Assembly: GCA_036924085.1 (NCBI GenBank)
Contig: JAVGWX010000005.1
Span: 82,551,666-82,615,665 of the forward strand
Source of the DNA: Ariolimax columbianus
Taxonomy: Eukaryota > Mollusca > Gastropoda > Stylommatophora > Arionidae
Length of the DNA: 64,000 bases
Direction of reading: 5' to 3'
Shown: positions 60,901 through 64,000 of the stretch, one piece after another
How the letters are laid out: each line of letters begins with the position of its first letter
Numbering within the stretch: the first letter of the stretch is position 1
Translations under genes and position numbers: made by a program
The notes under the pieces: model-generated
Told to the model about the DNA's origin: nothing
What the model saw: the letters and a program-made list of their open reading frames with translations, nothing else
Databases searched by the model: none

Positions 60901-61770
60901 TTTTCTAGCCAAAATGGAATTGATAAACCAGTTCTCCTCTATGCTCAACTCTTGCCAAATGTCTACATTTGTGTTTTTCTCTGTCCAGGGTATTTTGAGG
61001 ATCTTTCTGAAACATTTTGACTCAAAGGATTTGATTCTTTGTCTAGAAGTTGTGGTAATCGTTCATGATTCACAGCCATAAGCTGCCACAGGAAAAACAC
61101 AGGCTTTCAAGACTTTTACTTTTATCATTTTTTTGGTGCTCTGCCATGCTTCTGTACCTTTCAATAATGATGTGTATGATACATGGCACTTGATTACTAT
61201 CATTTTTAATTTGTGAGTATAATTAGTTTGGATATCAATATTTCTCTCACAGAGTACAGGAGAGTAATGAAAAGACATGTGCAAACTAAAGTAAATGTTA
61301 AGGCTAACCATATACAGATGGAAGGTTGCGGATATGGTCCTCGTCAATTAGATTTAGTTATTCTTACTTTTATTGTCACCCTCTCCAGTTCTGTTAAGAA
61401 TCTACATCACTGTACTCCGAGCAGACCCATGAGTGCTCAGTCCCTTTCAGTAAAGGGTGAAGAGTGTAGATGGTTTCCATAGGTCACTGATTGTACATAA
61501 TTTTTGTTCAGCCCTCTCTTTTTTTGGGTCCCTGTACCAGACTGCCTTATGGTTTGTTGCTAACGATGTTTCAGTTTTGCAGCGGGCCATTGGTGATTCT
61601 TTGTTTGCAACTGAATTTATTATTTTCTTAATACAGATGGCGATTTGGAATGGGACCCGAACCTGAGAGGGAGTTTAAGAAAAACTAAAACCCAATTACG
61701 TGGTTACCAAGGTGATGTAAATAAATGTTTATATGTACAAGTTGGTCCAAATTCTCCCCATACATCGTGA
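30858..61770 (+). CDS. CCDC50: CCDC50-like protein (Ymer family), complete 12-exon gene model, 760 aa
   Basis: Coding exons: 30858-30915, 33574-33636, 38310-38448, 42130-42223, 43308-43458, 46591-46654, 48206-48317, 50367-50402, 53835-53975, 55183-56318, 59587-59741, 61637-61770. They total 2283 nt with every phase compatible. The N-terminus (MAE...LP...K, then QWAVHEDGALAYQIQNEEIN and VAKYVQSEEE) aligns with my memory of human CCDC50 ([45 protein letters not shown]). Repeated ELAR(Q/L)LQE(K/Q)E helices match its MIU ubiquitin-interacting motifs (human DEDIARLLQEKE). CCDC50/Ymer is a cytoplasmic, tyrosine-phosphorylated ubiquitin-binding effector of EGFR signalling and a regulator of NF-kB and selective autophagy. 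The C-terminal 470 residues are polar and of low complexity. Introns carry many retrotransposons and minisatellites. The last two exons are less certain than the first nine. Confidence 0.8.
30916..31689. other. CCDC50-like intron 1, 5' part (AT-rich) with a family E fragment
   Basis: After the GC donor the sequence is AT-rich. At 31535-31620 the minus strand matches family E (cttgtgccgttaagcgtcgt, attctgcgccaagtgtgttg). Confidence 0.5.
31690..32340 (-). mobile_element. Decayed LINE RT fragment in CCDC50-like intron 1
   Basis: Short matching blocks appear on the minus strand in shifting frames: ILITEQARFRE, then IDLLLV, ERVLTLLFDFDRKPLNKN and LYADALVV. They follow the order of RT motifs 2 to C in I-clade LINEs (ILTEEQAGFR, FDL..AFDKV, ADDL). 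Confidence 0.55.
32350..32640 (-). mobile_element. CR1-like LINE 3' end fragment
   Basis: The minus strand matches the end of the CR1-like LINE at 22440-22640: attaataaattcaagaat, aaactggttgtatatagac and taaaccagtataaacaagtt. Confidence 0.75.
32641..33573. other. CCDC50-like intron 1, 3' part; nothing recognised
   Basis: No domain-bearing frame. Ends with the acceptor for exon 2 (cttgttattacag). Confidence 0.45.
33574..33636 (+). CDS. CCDC50: CCDC50-like exon 2
   Basis: This 63-nt exon has acceptor ttattacag (33573) and donor gaaa/gtaagt (33637). It encodes RKQWAVHEDGALAYQIQNEE, matching the conserved [17 protein letters not shown] block of vertebrate CCDC50. It enters in phase 1 and leaves in phase 1. 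Confidence 0.85.
33637..34329. other. CCDC50-like intron 2, 5' part; nothing recognised
   Basis: Only short open frames; no repeat identified. Confidence 0.4.
34330..35004 (-). mobile_element. LINE RT C-terminal fragment, minus
   Basis: The minus strand reads FKYLGMIISDEGSKCQVLAR, IAQTKAALAQLNKIW, IRLMRTLVLSICLYACETWT and, after a break, MEMRCFGRLLNVLYKDQITN and TVKRRKLDRYRHILRSNGL. This is the standard thumb-to-C-terminus order of a widespread LINE family. A Nimb-like copy abuts it at 35005. Confidence 0.78.
35005..36775 (+). mobile_element. Nimb-like LINE, copy 3, with a SINE-like insertion at 35460-35802
   Basis: It begins in the RT thumb (ERMAIMRKLAGTSWGADESI) and continues through LEYGISAWTTAAKANFDKIS. 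After the insertion it resumes with the linker, RNase H (TSNFRAEAEALRAAVEEMA, WVPSHCNIQGNEEADRLAKE) and CSCGTGKMTAGHLLQNCP, ending in a GAA-rich tail at about 36775. It closely resembles copies 1 and 2 but is frameshifted. No target-site duplication is visible. Confidence 0.85.
35460..35802 (+). mobile_element. Family A SINE-like element, full length, with target-site duplication
   Basis: The 343-bp insert starts gggatcaagatactgcagtg and ends ggagattgagaatgaacgaa plus a GAA tract. It is flanked by the 9-bp duplication CGCACTAAC (35451-35459 and 35803-35811) within the Nimb-like LINE. It has no coding potential. The exact start matches the copy at 63220-63573. Confidence 0.9.
36776..37119 (+). 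other. Unexplained open stretch with paired cysteines
   Basis: From about 36777 to 36993 one frame runs 72 codons without a stop and includes SQDDIDTQYNRIAAG, CRYLTCNENTTFYTS, CTIQGAPQLFCPCGFNVEG and SLATVEC. Six cysteines suggest a secreted or extracellular module, but there is no start codon, no clear splice site and no family that I recognise. Confidence 0.3.
37120..37350 (+). mobile_element. LINE C-terminal fragment ending in (ATG)n
   Basis: Reads VKRHYGLERTVMEGMIPESR and RRGRPRQR, then VLQRTCYMMMM, the end of a LINE also present on the minus strand at 60665-61100 (LERMVTEGMVPGKRGRGRPR). The 3' tail is gatgatgatg. Confidence 0.72.
37351..38309. other. CCDC50-like intron 2, 3' part; nothing firm
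   Basis: A chain of partly open frames (37536-38047) is rich in L and K but has stops and no recognisable motif; possibly an old transposon. Ends with the exon 3 acceptor. Confidence 0.35.
38310..38448 (+). CDS. CCDC50: CCDC50-like exon 3 (first MIU-like helix)
   Basis: Acceptor ctttcacag (38309); donor cca/gtaagt (38449). It encodes INEHYGLNRFHRQMVREDIP followed by VAKYVQSEEELRLQQERMKQ and LELLNA. The block [19 protein letters not shown] of human CCDC50 is the counterpart. It is a strongly charged coiled-coil or helical segment at about residues 41-87. Confidence 0.87.
38449..38879. other. CCDC50-like intron 3, 5' part
   Basis: No gene or repeat recognised apart from a gtgatcattt/AT-rich stretch. 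Confidence 0.35.
38880..40460 (+). mobile_element. LINE with endonuclease and RT remains, internally deleted
   Basis: Endonuclease-like blocks come first (SITIVYALCEGDEKMPKKDS, MILFGDDFSSRVGNHHSRWA, DENEKRQILQ). The frame then jumps to the RT end: LEDLDFADDIALLSQIQ, KFHEEKTKIIRVN, VEVFTYLGNIINKEGGTDED, TKIRIFNSNVKLVLLYGEET and LQGFVNRCMRKD. Last come a GHTLRKP-like block and the HDSAAWQGLVDCLC end. Endonuclease followed by RT without RNase H fits an RTE- or CR1-type LINE; I cannot assign the clade. Confidence 0.8.
40670..41480 (+). mobile_element. Decayed LINE RT fragment
   Basis: Scattered blocks on +: KAYDEVSVKTDIKRALWWSE, SGRARLYLFILPIDDIIKAI, LADDVS-like sequence near 41005 and QLFNYLGAIINQKVSNK (with frame changes). 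This order equals RT motifs B to D and thumb. Confidence 0.5.
41615..41890 (+). repeat. Family B dispersed repeat
   Basis: The best preserved copy in the window: aggtgaaacatattgatcga, ctcctggaaagagactgtgt, cacagaagtctgatcaacga, ccccatagtggtaagcttac and gaagagccactgtaacc. Confidence 0.7.
41926..42062 (+). repeat. Two-copy ~67-bp tandem duplication before exon 4
   Basis: The phrase atcattcacgtgccatctgc ... cactcattaacattct occurs twice in a row, differing by a small indel, ending about 70 bp before the exon 4 acceptor. Confidence 0.85.
42130..42223 (+). CDS. CCDC50: CCDC50-like exon 4
   Basis: Acceptor tgaccacag (42129); donor gatgag/gtaagg (42224). It encodes AEEDAKIAKKISRHVKQEVQ and then an acidic NHDDDEELDDE, ending in phase 0 just before the MIU exon 5. 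EEDAKIAKKI corresponds to human QQDCEIAQEIQEK. Confidence 0.85.
42224..43307. other. CCDC50-like intron 4; LINE end fragment at 42860-43050
   Basis: The segment 42880-43050 resembles 49215-49380 (aatagagagattaaaat, ccagacagatatcagggtat, ggcattggatagaacac), the end of a decayed LINE. The remainder shows nothing. Confidence 0.45.
43308..43458 (+). CDS. CCDC50: CCDC50-like exon 5 (MIU-like ELARQLQEKE)
   Basis: Acceptor accatttag (43307); donor ttcag/gttgtt (43459). It begins ELARQLQEKEKRKYERHIER and runs as a very basic/acidic helix to EARLAHNS. Preceded by ...DDE from exon 4, it recreates the DE-ELARxLQE ubiquitin-interacting motif of the family. Confidence 0.85.
43459..44077. other. CCDC50-like intron 5, 5' part; nothing recognised
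   Basis: No domain-bearing frame or repeat found. Confidence 0.35.
44078..44305 (+). mobile_element. tRNA-derived SINE, family F, copy 2
   Basis: The head gacggcgtggttaagtggca (A box) and gtgctgggttcgatcccaat (B box GGTTCGATCCC) form a clear tRNA-like Pol III promoter. The body matches copy 1 (caccggccgttaccc, aggaaaatgcaggaggaagc, cacaccgccttgg). It ends in an A-rich tail. Confidence 0.85.
44670..44760 (-). repeat. Penelope-type 3' tail fragment
   Basis: The minus strand reads tgtacccgatgaaggctttt then tcgttgcaataaaggtctcg, like the tail at 18105-18150. It directly precedes a minisatellite. Confidence 0.5.
44762..45030 (+). repeat. Composite 44/22-bp minisatellite
   Basis: The unit gaacacgtcaaaaagtgata then tgaacacataatggaagaag agat alternates with a shorter gaacacataatggaagaag form. 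It lies in intron 5 of the CCDC50-like gene. Confidence 0.9.
45115..45800 (-). mobile_element. LINE RT C-terminal fragment, minus
   Basis: The minus strand reads EHLKAVDSFTYLGSTLTREA and then, across frame shifts, RMVSYCCANHPSIQ-like sequence, STDCSGLAGRIECPT, LRQRAQIR and LFTCPKITSQSSC. The order thumb, CETW-like motif, RI.W, then R.GHV..M marks the same family as 8940-10150. Confidence 0.62.
45801..46060 (-). mobile_element. Family A SINE-like element, minus, degenerate
   Basis: A minus-strand tail GAAGAAGAAGAACGAAC at 45810-45826 adjoins gtcgtgatgtgtcgtagttt, tcaacgcatccaatttcagc and cttccctctttgg-type family segments. It ends near agctcattcactgtt. Confidence 0.7.
46061..46590. other. CCDC50-like intron 5, 3' end
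   Basis: Nothing recognised except the exon 6 acceptor. Confidence 0.35.
46591..46654 (+). CDS. CCDC50: CCDC50-like exon 6
   Basis: Acceptor tatcttctag (46590); donor accag/gtaaga (46655). It encodes NSSHVSASVESLNLQGVSVT. Using the alternative AG two bases later puts a stop in frame, which supports 46591. It is a serine-rich linker. Confidence 0.72.
46820..47070 (-). mobile_element. Family A SINE-like element, minus
   Basis: Contains tgttgtgtcgtagtttacag, tgcaatatttgcacatttca, catccgacttcagcatggca, ggtaccgggttagccttccc and ccttagccagcctgccctg in the family order. Confidence 0.8.
47071..48205. other. CCDC50-like intron 6 remainder; 86-bp tandem duplication at 47597-47750
   Basis: The segment agatctcttcactaaactaa ... 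cacattcaaaatcttc occurs at 47597 and 47683 with almost no differences; a partial third copy (cagcatgcaatggaaaaccc) is at 47476. The 72-codon open frame at 47837-48055 has no recognisable motif. Confidence 0.6.
48206..48317 (+). CDS. CCDC50: CCDC50-like exon 7 (acidic linker)
   Basis: Acceptor gacaaccag (48205); donor gatgaa/gtaagc (48318). It encodes VTPSGHIEDNGDFSDFYNLP then NEMDEFSRLEIQASQDE, ending in phase 0 with DE directly before the next MIU exon. FSDFYNLPNEMDEF is a short aromatic-acidic motif that could be a binding site; its function is unknown. Confidence 0.78.
48490..48895 (+). repeat. Family C dispersed repeat, copy 1
   Basis: The 400-bp segment (caaggacaagaatagcacta, gactaactgtgtgacatggc, gtttgagtctattaagatg, aagctgctcgagcctagcct, ctacatccagctcaaaccag) is matched in reverse at 57560-57905. 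LINE coding remains follow immediately after it. Confidence 0.75.
48896..49545 (+). mobile_element. Decayed LINE RT C-terminal fragment
   Basis: Short blocks: IESFVYLRDKVRDKDIILRI, KMREAFIALGNLHKI (partly duplicated, 49 bp), then RKNNMETSRQ-type sequence and MDRAKMDDPGQDDLACIC at the end. It resembles the thumb and C-terminus of the 38880-40460 family. Confidence 0.55.
49550..49770 (+). mobile_element. Family D SINE-like repeat with tRNA-like head
   Basis: The head attagcagagtggtacttat and ccaggttcaaatctcc (B box GGTTCAAATC) is followed by tcagatgtaaattggtgcct and gtctaacacttcatccctaa. Confidence 0.72.
49850..50170 (+). mobile_element. LINE RNase H end fragment
   Basis: One frame reads WIYCPAYAGVQSMTACWMRT and later GRMRGRSRRVYNQRATGTIS and HLLRETEHLWVCPGCSDVNS. 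The first block is a decayed copy of the RNase H motif W..GHAGV.GNE.AD; the last is a Cys-containing C-terminus of I-type LINEs. Confidence 0.5.
50367..50402 (+). CDS. CCDC50: CCDC50-like exon 8, 36-nt micro-exon (MIU ELARLLQEQEHK)
   Basis: Acceptor ttcaactag (50366); donor cataag/gtgggt (50403). It is exactly 12 codons, phase 0 on both sides, encoding ELARLLQEQEHK. With the preceding ...SQDE it reproduces human DEDIARLLQEKE almost residue for residue. Being symmetric, it could be skipped without a frameshift. Confidence 0.83.
50410..51112 (+). repeat. ~62-bp composite minisatellite in CCDC50-like intron 8
   Basis: The units tctctctagcaaacattctc, tatgaccgaccttcactctg and gtaaacctttgtcctataaa are shuffled in variable order about twelve times. 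The array begins only a few bases after the 36-nt exon 8. Confidence 0.9.
51113..51529. other. CCDC50-like intron 8, middle
   Basis: At 51385-51440 one frame reads KRQIKGFKLRWIGHTHMKR, a possible LINE C-terminal remnant (RWIGH). Nothing else recognised. Confidence 0.35.
51530..52290 (+). mobile_element. Family A element with internally amplified ~80-bp segment
   Basis: Eight or so units (agtcagcgaaccatagctga, ccaagattctattcggacac, caagtggcagctctggaaac) run from 51585 to 52140. The sequence then continues directly into the rest of family A (agaatagggatcgaagaggg, gccaaaaagcacatattgca, gctgtaaactatg). The unit corresponds to the front part of the intact family A copies. Confidence 0.82.
52291..52719. 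other. CCDC50-like intron 8; nothing recognised
   Basis: No coding frame or repeat identified. Confidence 0.35.
52720..52980 (+). mobile_element. Family A 3' part joined to a family B 5' part
   Basis: Family A (gtgttggaccgaaaggtgca, gtaaactagcgacacaatgc, gggcttggtagcaggagatt) ends near 52850. Family B (tcaggtgaaacatactgatc, ctcctggaaacagactgtgt) begins within ten bases. Confidence 0.75.
53000..53470 (+). mobile_element. LINE RT fragment
   Basis: One frame of 115 codons contains EEKYAQLIDKINEGCLTEAT, NIPIQHNVRQSDTIPLKLFT and HEEVFRKLDWEDTDF, then a decayed HLRFTAGS where HLRFADD is expected. GVRQGDTISPKLF and FADD are RT motifs B and C. The aspartates are lost, so it is inactive. Confidence 0.8.
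53835..53975 (+). CDS. CCDC50: CCDC50-like exon 9 (MIU-like DEQLARIIEEQE)
   Basis: Acceptor tgtatacag (53834); donor gcacgg/gtaagt (53976). It encodes 47 residues in phase 0, including DEQLARIIEEQEKLRLKKAR and KHQARKEAR. This is the third ELAR-type helix, followed by a basic stretch. Confidence 0.85.
54036..55065 (+). repeat. 47-bp minisatellite, about 22 copies, in CCDC50-like intron 9
   Basis: The unit gtgttaggaaactagggaag then agactagaccagtgagattt taagatt recurs with a spacing of 47 and a small set of alternating variants (tagg/ttgg). It fills most of the intron between exons 9 and 10. Confidence 0.96.
55183..56318 (+). CDS. CCDC50: CCDC50-like exon 10, large low-complexity exon
   Basis: Acceptor cttctgcag (55182). 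The exon encodes RQLSSESMPLG and then about 370 residues rich in Ser, Pro, Gln, Arg and His. Residues encoded by 55372-55815 form three tandem repeats of about 50 residues (each with QHSRS, SPDQR.DTS and TQQ elements). The proposed donor gatag/gtttgt (56319) is a weak consensus but gives the right phase to exon 11. Without splicing, the frame stays open to 56493 through a hydrophobic segment. The in-frame ATG at 55204 is internal. Confidence 0.82.
56440..56770 (-). mobile_element. Family A SINE-like element, minus, with GAA-type tail
   Basis: A minus-strand tail aacaaacgaagaaggagaag (56464-56445) follows the 3' block agggcttcgtag. Further family blocks are gcgatatttgcacctttcag, cacatctgacttcagcaggc, ccttagccagtctgctctg and agctatgggtcaccgactga. 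Confidence 0.82.
56835..57120 (+). repeat. Family B dispersed repeat
   Basis: Contains tcaggtaaaatatactgatc (twice, 46 bp apart), gatgcgatccccgtagtag, ggaggaccctggtccacctt and actactgcaaccc. Confidence 0.65.
57200..58130 (-). mobile_element. Minus-strand LINE RT end, split by family C (57560-57905)
   Basis: The minus strand reads KSLDEVDRFTYLWSIINKNG, SADEDVKARIQKARVTF and TRIFNSYCEV (58100-57915). After the insert it continues with AGNLRKKVVM and RSKNTWRKIPRGK (57440-57320), the C-terminal order of the 38880-40460 family. Confidence 0.72.
57560..57905 (-). repeat. Family C dispersed repeat, copy 2, within a LINE
   Basis: The minus strand matches 48520-48880: gacaagaatagcaccact, gactaactgcgtgacatagc, ttaggtggtttgttaagag, gtttgagtctattaagat and gctacattcagctcac. 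Confidence 0.75.
58129..58995 (+). repeat. 42-bp minisatellite, about 20 copies, in CCDC50-like intron 10
   Basis: The unit atggccatgttaactaagag then tatcacatccacctctgttt aa recurs every 42 bp. It begins exactly where the minus-strand LINE coding remains at 58130 end. The minus-strand frame (VDVILLVNMAIYLF) runs without a break from the unit into that LINE. Confidence 0.95.
58996..59586. other. CCDC50-like intron 10, 3' part; ~40-bp repeats at 59290-59435
   Basis: From 59295 to 59435 the phrase ctgcttgcatcagggtcagtg and its variants recurs four times; it corresponds to a family A segment. At 59130-59215 an ending like DDLACTC recalls the LINE tail at 49490. Then follows the exon 11 acceptor. 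Confidence 0.5.
59587..59741 (+). CDS. CCDC50: CCDC50-like exon 11
   Basis: Acceptor cttcgtcag (59586); donor gcgg/gtgagg (59742). It encodes SPHHHDPYPGGLTGFNIAAA then IDPTYQRRQKSEAGLMQETQ and HRQDIAYTLPQA. Phase 2 entry from exon 10 restores Ser before the PHHH run. There is low similarity to anything I recall; it is accepted because of the splice sites, the open frame and phase agreement. Confidence 0.68.
59742..60009. other. CCDC50-like intron 11, 5' end
   Basis: Nothing recognised; the frame from exon 11 stays open only to 59824. Confidence 0.4.
60010..60215 (+). mobile_element. Family A SINE-like element, plus, 3'-truncated
   Basis: Contains ctgtccaagaccctattcca, tctaagagggaaggcaaacc, ctgtcaggtcgaaaagtgca and gctgtaaactac in family order. 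Confidence 0.75.
60665..61100 (-). mobile_element. LINE RT C-terminal fragment, minus
   Basis: The minus strand reads KVLKACVFPVAAYGCES, then a frame with SIEENWFINSILARKMKYFG, HFKRHNGLERMVTEGMVPGK and RGRGRPRRRWHQDIQE, ending MFYKRHAT with a cat-cat-cat tail. It is related to 37120-37350. Confidence 0.78.
61637..61770 (+). CDS. CCDC50: CCDC50-like exon 12 (stop codon)
   Basis: Acceptor cttaatacag (61636). Phase 1 entry gives DGDLEWDPNLRGSLRKTKTQ and continues to PNSPHTS with the stop TGA at 61768-61770. The start of this exon (GDLEWDP) looks coding; the last 25 residues could be non-coding if another donor is used. A downstream AATAAA is at 62457-62462. Confidence 0.6.
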
Positions 61771-62480
61771 ACACTGTTTAACAAAATCATTCGTAGGCAT
61801 CTTAGTTTCTGCAGACCATGTGATTGGCGCCCTGTGAGTTTTGTCCAGCTTAACGTCATTATTTTCAAAATACTTGAGTGGTTCTTCGGACAAACAGAAT
61901 AGGATCACTATGTCCTTCCTTGCATTTTGTAAGAGATGACTAAAGAAGATTATGCACAGGGTCAACAACCTCACCATGTAAAAAAACAGACTTTTCTAAA
62001 AATTTGTTAGTTAGCCAAATCTAGTGTTGTACCTATTCTTCAACAAATGGAGCTACAGGGAAAATCAATTACTTTCTCATCTCTGCGTTTATCTAGAAAA
62101 TAACGTTGTGACGCTGTGATATCTGTATATGTACTGAGATGTTCCTTTTCAGGCATTCTCAGAGCTTACACCAGGGAACAATATCTTTTTCAACAGAAGT
62201 GCGTTTCGTCATCATACTCAACAAATATTTGCATTCGCTTTCAGCGTGGCATATTTGGAACCAAGTTTGCTTTCTCACTTCGACCCCTATTCTCTTAGCC
62301 AGACTACATAAGTGCAGCCTGTTTCCAGAGCCATCACTTGGAGAAGGAATGGAGGAGCAGCTATGGTTTGCTGACCATGATATAAGCTGCCAGCTATGCT
62401 ATCAGCTCATTCACTGCTGCATCTTTGACCCCAGCTATTTTCTATTTGTATCTGCAAATAAAGTTACATTTTGTTAAAAG
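61771..62480 (+). promoter_or_regulatory. Candidate 3' UTR and poly(A) signal of the CCDC50-like gene
   Basis: The only AATAAA after the stop is at 62457-62462. The interval from about 62120 is a degenerate, minus-strand family A repeat, so the 3' UTR would include repeat sequence. No transcript evidence is available from sequence alone. Confidence 0.3.
62120..62435 (-). mobile_element. Family A SINE-like element, minus, degenerate
   Basis: Contains caaatatttgcattcgcttt, cagcgtggcatatttggaac, ctattctcttagccagacta and ccatcacttggag in the minus-strand family order. Confidence 0.6.
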
Positions 62481-62559
62481 GTGTACATTTTTTCTGTTAT
62501 AGAGAATTTTGAATGAACCTGTATTTTACATGTGTTGTTTGTAGTTAGGAGTGAGTTGT

Positions 62560-62880
62560 CTAAATGGCTAGAATAGCTTCCTCGCACTGCATAGTGACTG
62601 CAGTTGGCTTAAGTCATCTGTTCTGCGCCACGTATGTTGCGTCTGTCAATGTGAGCATTTATCACTGCACAATCACTTTGTTATCTATCCACATGCCTCA
62701 TGGCCACTCCCTTGCCCTTTAGCCAAACCTACCAGCACTAAGTCATCAGTGGAAGTTGATAAGGATGCATTCTCGTGAGATAATCAAACTTATTTTCTGT
62801 CTGGAAATATTCAGCTACAAGACGTAGTACCGACCATACTACAAATGTCGTAATTCCGCATTCTGTCTTTCCTGGTAACA
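62560..62880 (+). repeat. Family E dispersed repeat, copy 2
   Basis: Matches 29735-30050 through ttctgcgccacgtatgttgc, catcagtggaagttgataag, gatgcattctcgtgagataa and acaagacgtagtaccgac. Confidence 0.75.
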
Positions 62881-62939
62881 TCAATGATCTTCCTTAAACA
62901 CTTCACTTCACACTGCAGTTGGTGAACAGCATTAAACTT

Positions 62940-64000
62940 TCAGCTTTATAGATCTCTCTGATCAATGGGAATCTTGAACTTGATGACCCAATCCCCAGCG
63001 TAACTGCGGGTCCCAAATTCGTCTCCAGCGGACCCTGTCTTGGGCCACGGAAGTCCAGTGCGTGGGATGTTGCAGCGTACAGCAAGGACGCCTGACCAAC
63101 ACATTTGAGGTCTTCCCTGTGGTCTCTTCCTACCTTGGGGGTACCAGACAGCTGTCACTGTGCTCCATCGGTTTGTCGTACATGTAACCTACTCATCTAT
63201 ATTTTGCCTTGTCTGTATGGCTTGGCTTCATTTGTTCTCAATCTCTTGCTACCAAACCCTGAAAGGGCTTAATTAACAGAATGTAATCCAGAGAACGGAA
63301 TGCGTTGTGTCGTAGTTTACAGCTTGACTGCGATATTTGCACCTTTCGGTCCAACACATCCGACTTCAGCAAGCATTTTTTTAGTACCGGGTTAGCATTC
63401 CCTCTTCGATCCCTTCTCCTTAGCCAGTCGGGCCTGCTGCAGCCTGTTATCCAGGATCACCGTGTGGAGGTGTAGAAGGGTCTTGGCAGCTCCAGTTCAC
63501 TGGCCTTGGCGCTAGCGGTCAGCTATGGGTCGCTGACCACTGCAGCTCATGCGCTGCTCAGCATCTTGATCCCCCTTGTCTGTATGATTACCGCATCCTT
63601 CACCAGGGACAATCGTCTTATGTCAGAATTGTGGAAACCATGCATGCGTTTGGTCCGGAGAGTGATTCCGGCCAAGCGTCTCTGAAGGGAGGCCTGGGTC
63701 ACTCAATTTGTTCTCTAGTGATTTTGTTAGTGTCCACGTCTCAGTATCGTAGCACATCGCGGGGGTATAGTGGAATGGAAAAGGGATGCTCATAGGTCCT
63801 GGTCATGGCAACCGTCCAGGACCGTGTTAATAGACGAGAAGGCTGCCCAACCCATGCGGCAACATCTTGCCAGTTCAGGTTCCGGGTTACTCTCCATATT
63901 GAGAAGGTGCCCAAGGTAGATGTACTAGTTGACATCCTCCAATCGTACTTCACCAAGGAAGACTGGATCACACATGGCGAAGTGATTGCGCAACAATTTG
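62940..64000 (-). mobile_element. Minus-strand LINE RT end, interrupted by family A (63220-63573)
   Basis: From 64000 down: FLGEVRLEDVN, YIYLGHLLNMESNPEPELAR, MGWAAFSSINTVLDGCHDQD, LQRRLAGITLRTKRMHGF and SDIRRLSLVKDA. After the insertion it continues as TAVWYPQGRKRPQGRPQMCW and WTSVAQDRVRWRR. It runs off the window edge. Confidence 0.8.
63220..63573 (-). mobile_element. Family A SINE-like element, full length, with target-site duplication
   Basis: 354 bp on the minus strand, starting gggggatcaagatgctgagc and ending gagattgagaacaaatgaag. It is flanked by the 13-bp duplication CCTTGTCTGTATG (63207-63219 and 63574-63586). Removing it rejoins the interrupted minus-strand LINE frame. Confidence 0.9.

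Overview
This is eukaryotic, animal-type DNA. Protein-coding exons with GT-AG splice sites are scattered through long introns and an intergenic stretch packed with retrotransposon relics, SINE-like repeats and minisatellites. Recognisable animal genes, I-clade (Nimb-like), CR1-like and other endonuclease/RT LINEs, a Penelope-like element and tRNA-headed SINEs point to an invertebrate. A lophotrochozoan such as a gastropod mollusc fits best, but this is inference from repeat content and cannot be proven from the window.

Two real genes are visible, both on the + strand. (1) 1515-8327 holds the last two exons of a PLEKHG5 (Syx/Tech)-like RhoGEF: the C-terminal part of its PH domain (1515-1754) and a long polar tail exon ending in a conserved C-terminal motif (7083 to about 8327). 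Its catalytic DH domain lies upstream of the window. (2) 30858-61770 is a complete CCDC50-like gene that I assembled as 12 coding exons. All splice phases agree and give a 760-residue protein. Its first intron appears to use a GC donor. The N-terminal half carries repeated ubiquitin-binding (MIU-like) helices, each on its own exon; the C-terminal half is low-complexity and internally repeated.

Layout: 1-8.3 kb, end of the PLEKHG5-like gene, with a Nimb-like LINE inserted in a 54-bp minisatellite and an opposite-strand LINE in the intron. 8.3-30.8 kb, intergenic: nested LINEs, a mariner-like relic, a Penelope-like element, a CR1-like LINE carrying a 712-bp insertion, and arrays of 26, 31, 32, 35, 53 and other bp. 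30.8-61.8 kb, the CCDC50-like gene, whose introns hold many LINE fragments, SINE-like elements and five large minisatellites. 61.8-64 kb, 3' flank with a LINE interrupted by a full-length SINE-like element.

The most informative observations are the GC-AG first intron and duplicated MIU exons of the CCDC50-like gene, a possible membrane-anchored isoform from retention of its exon 10 donor, and a roughly 350-bp SINE-like family ('family A') whose two intact copies begin at the same base, are bracketed by target-site duplications, and carry a GAA tail like that of the Nimb-like LINE. Almost all other open reading frames are repeat artefacts or decayed retrotransposon pieces. No bacterial-type system, CRISPR array, rRNA or functional tRNA gene was seen.
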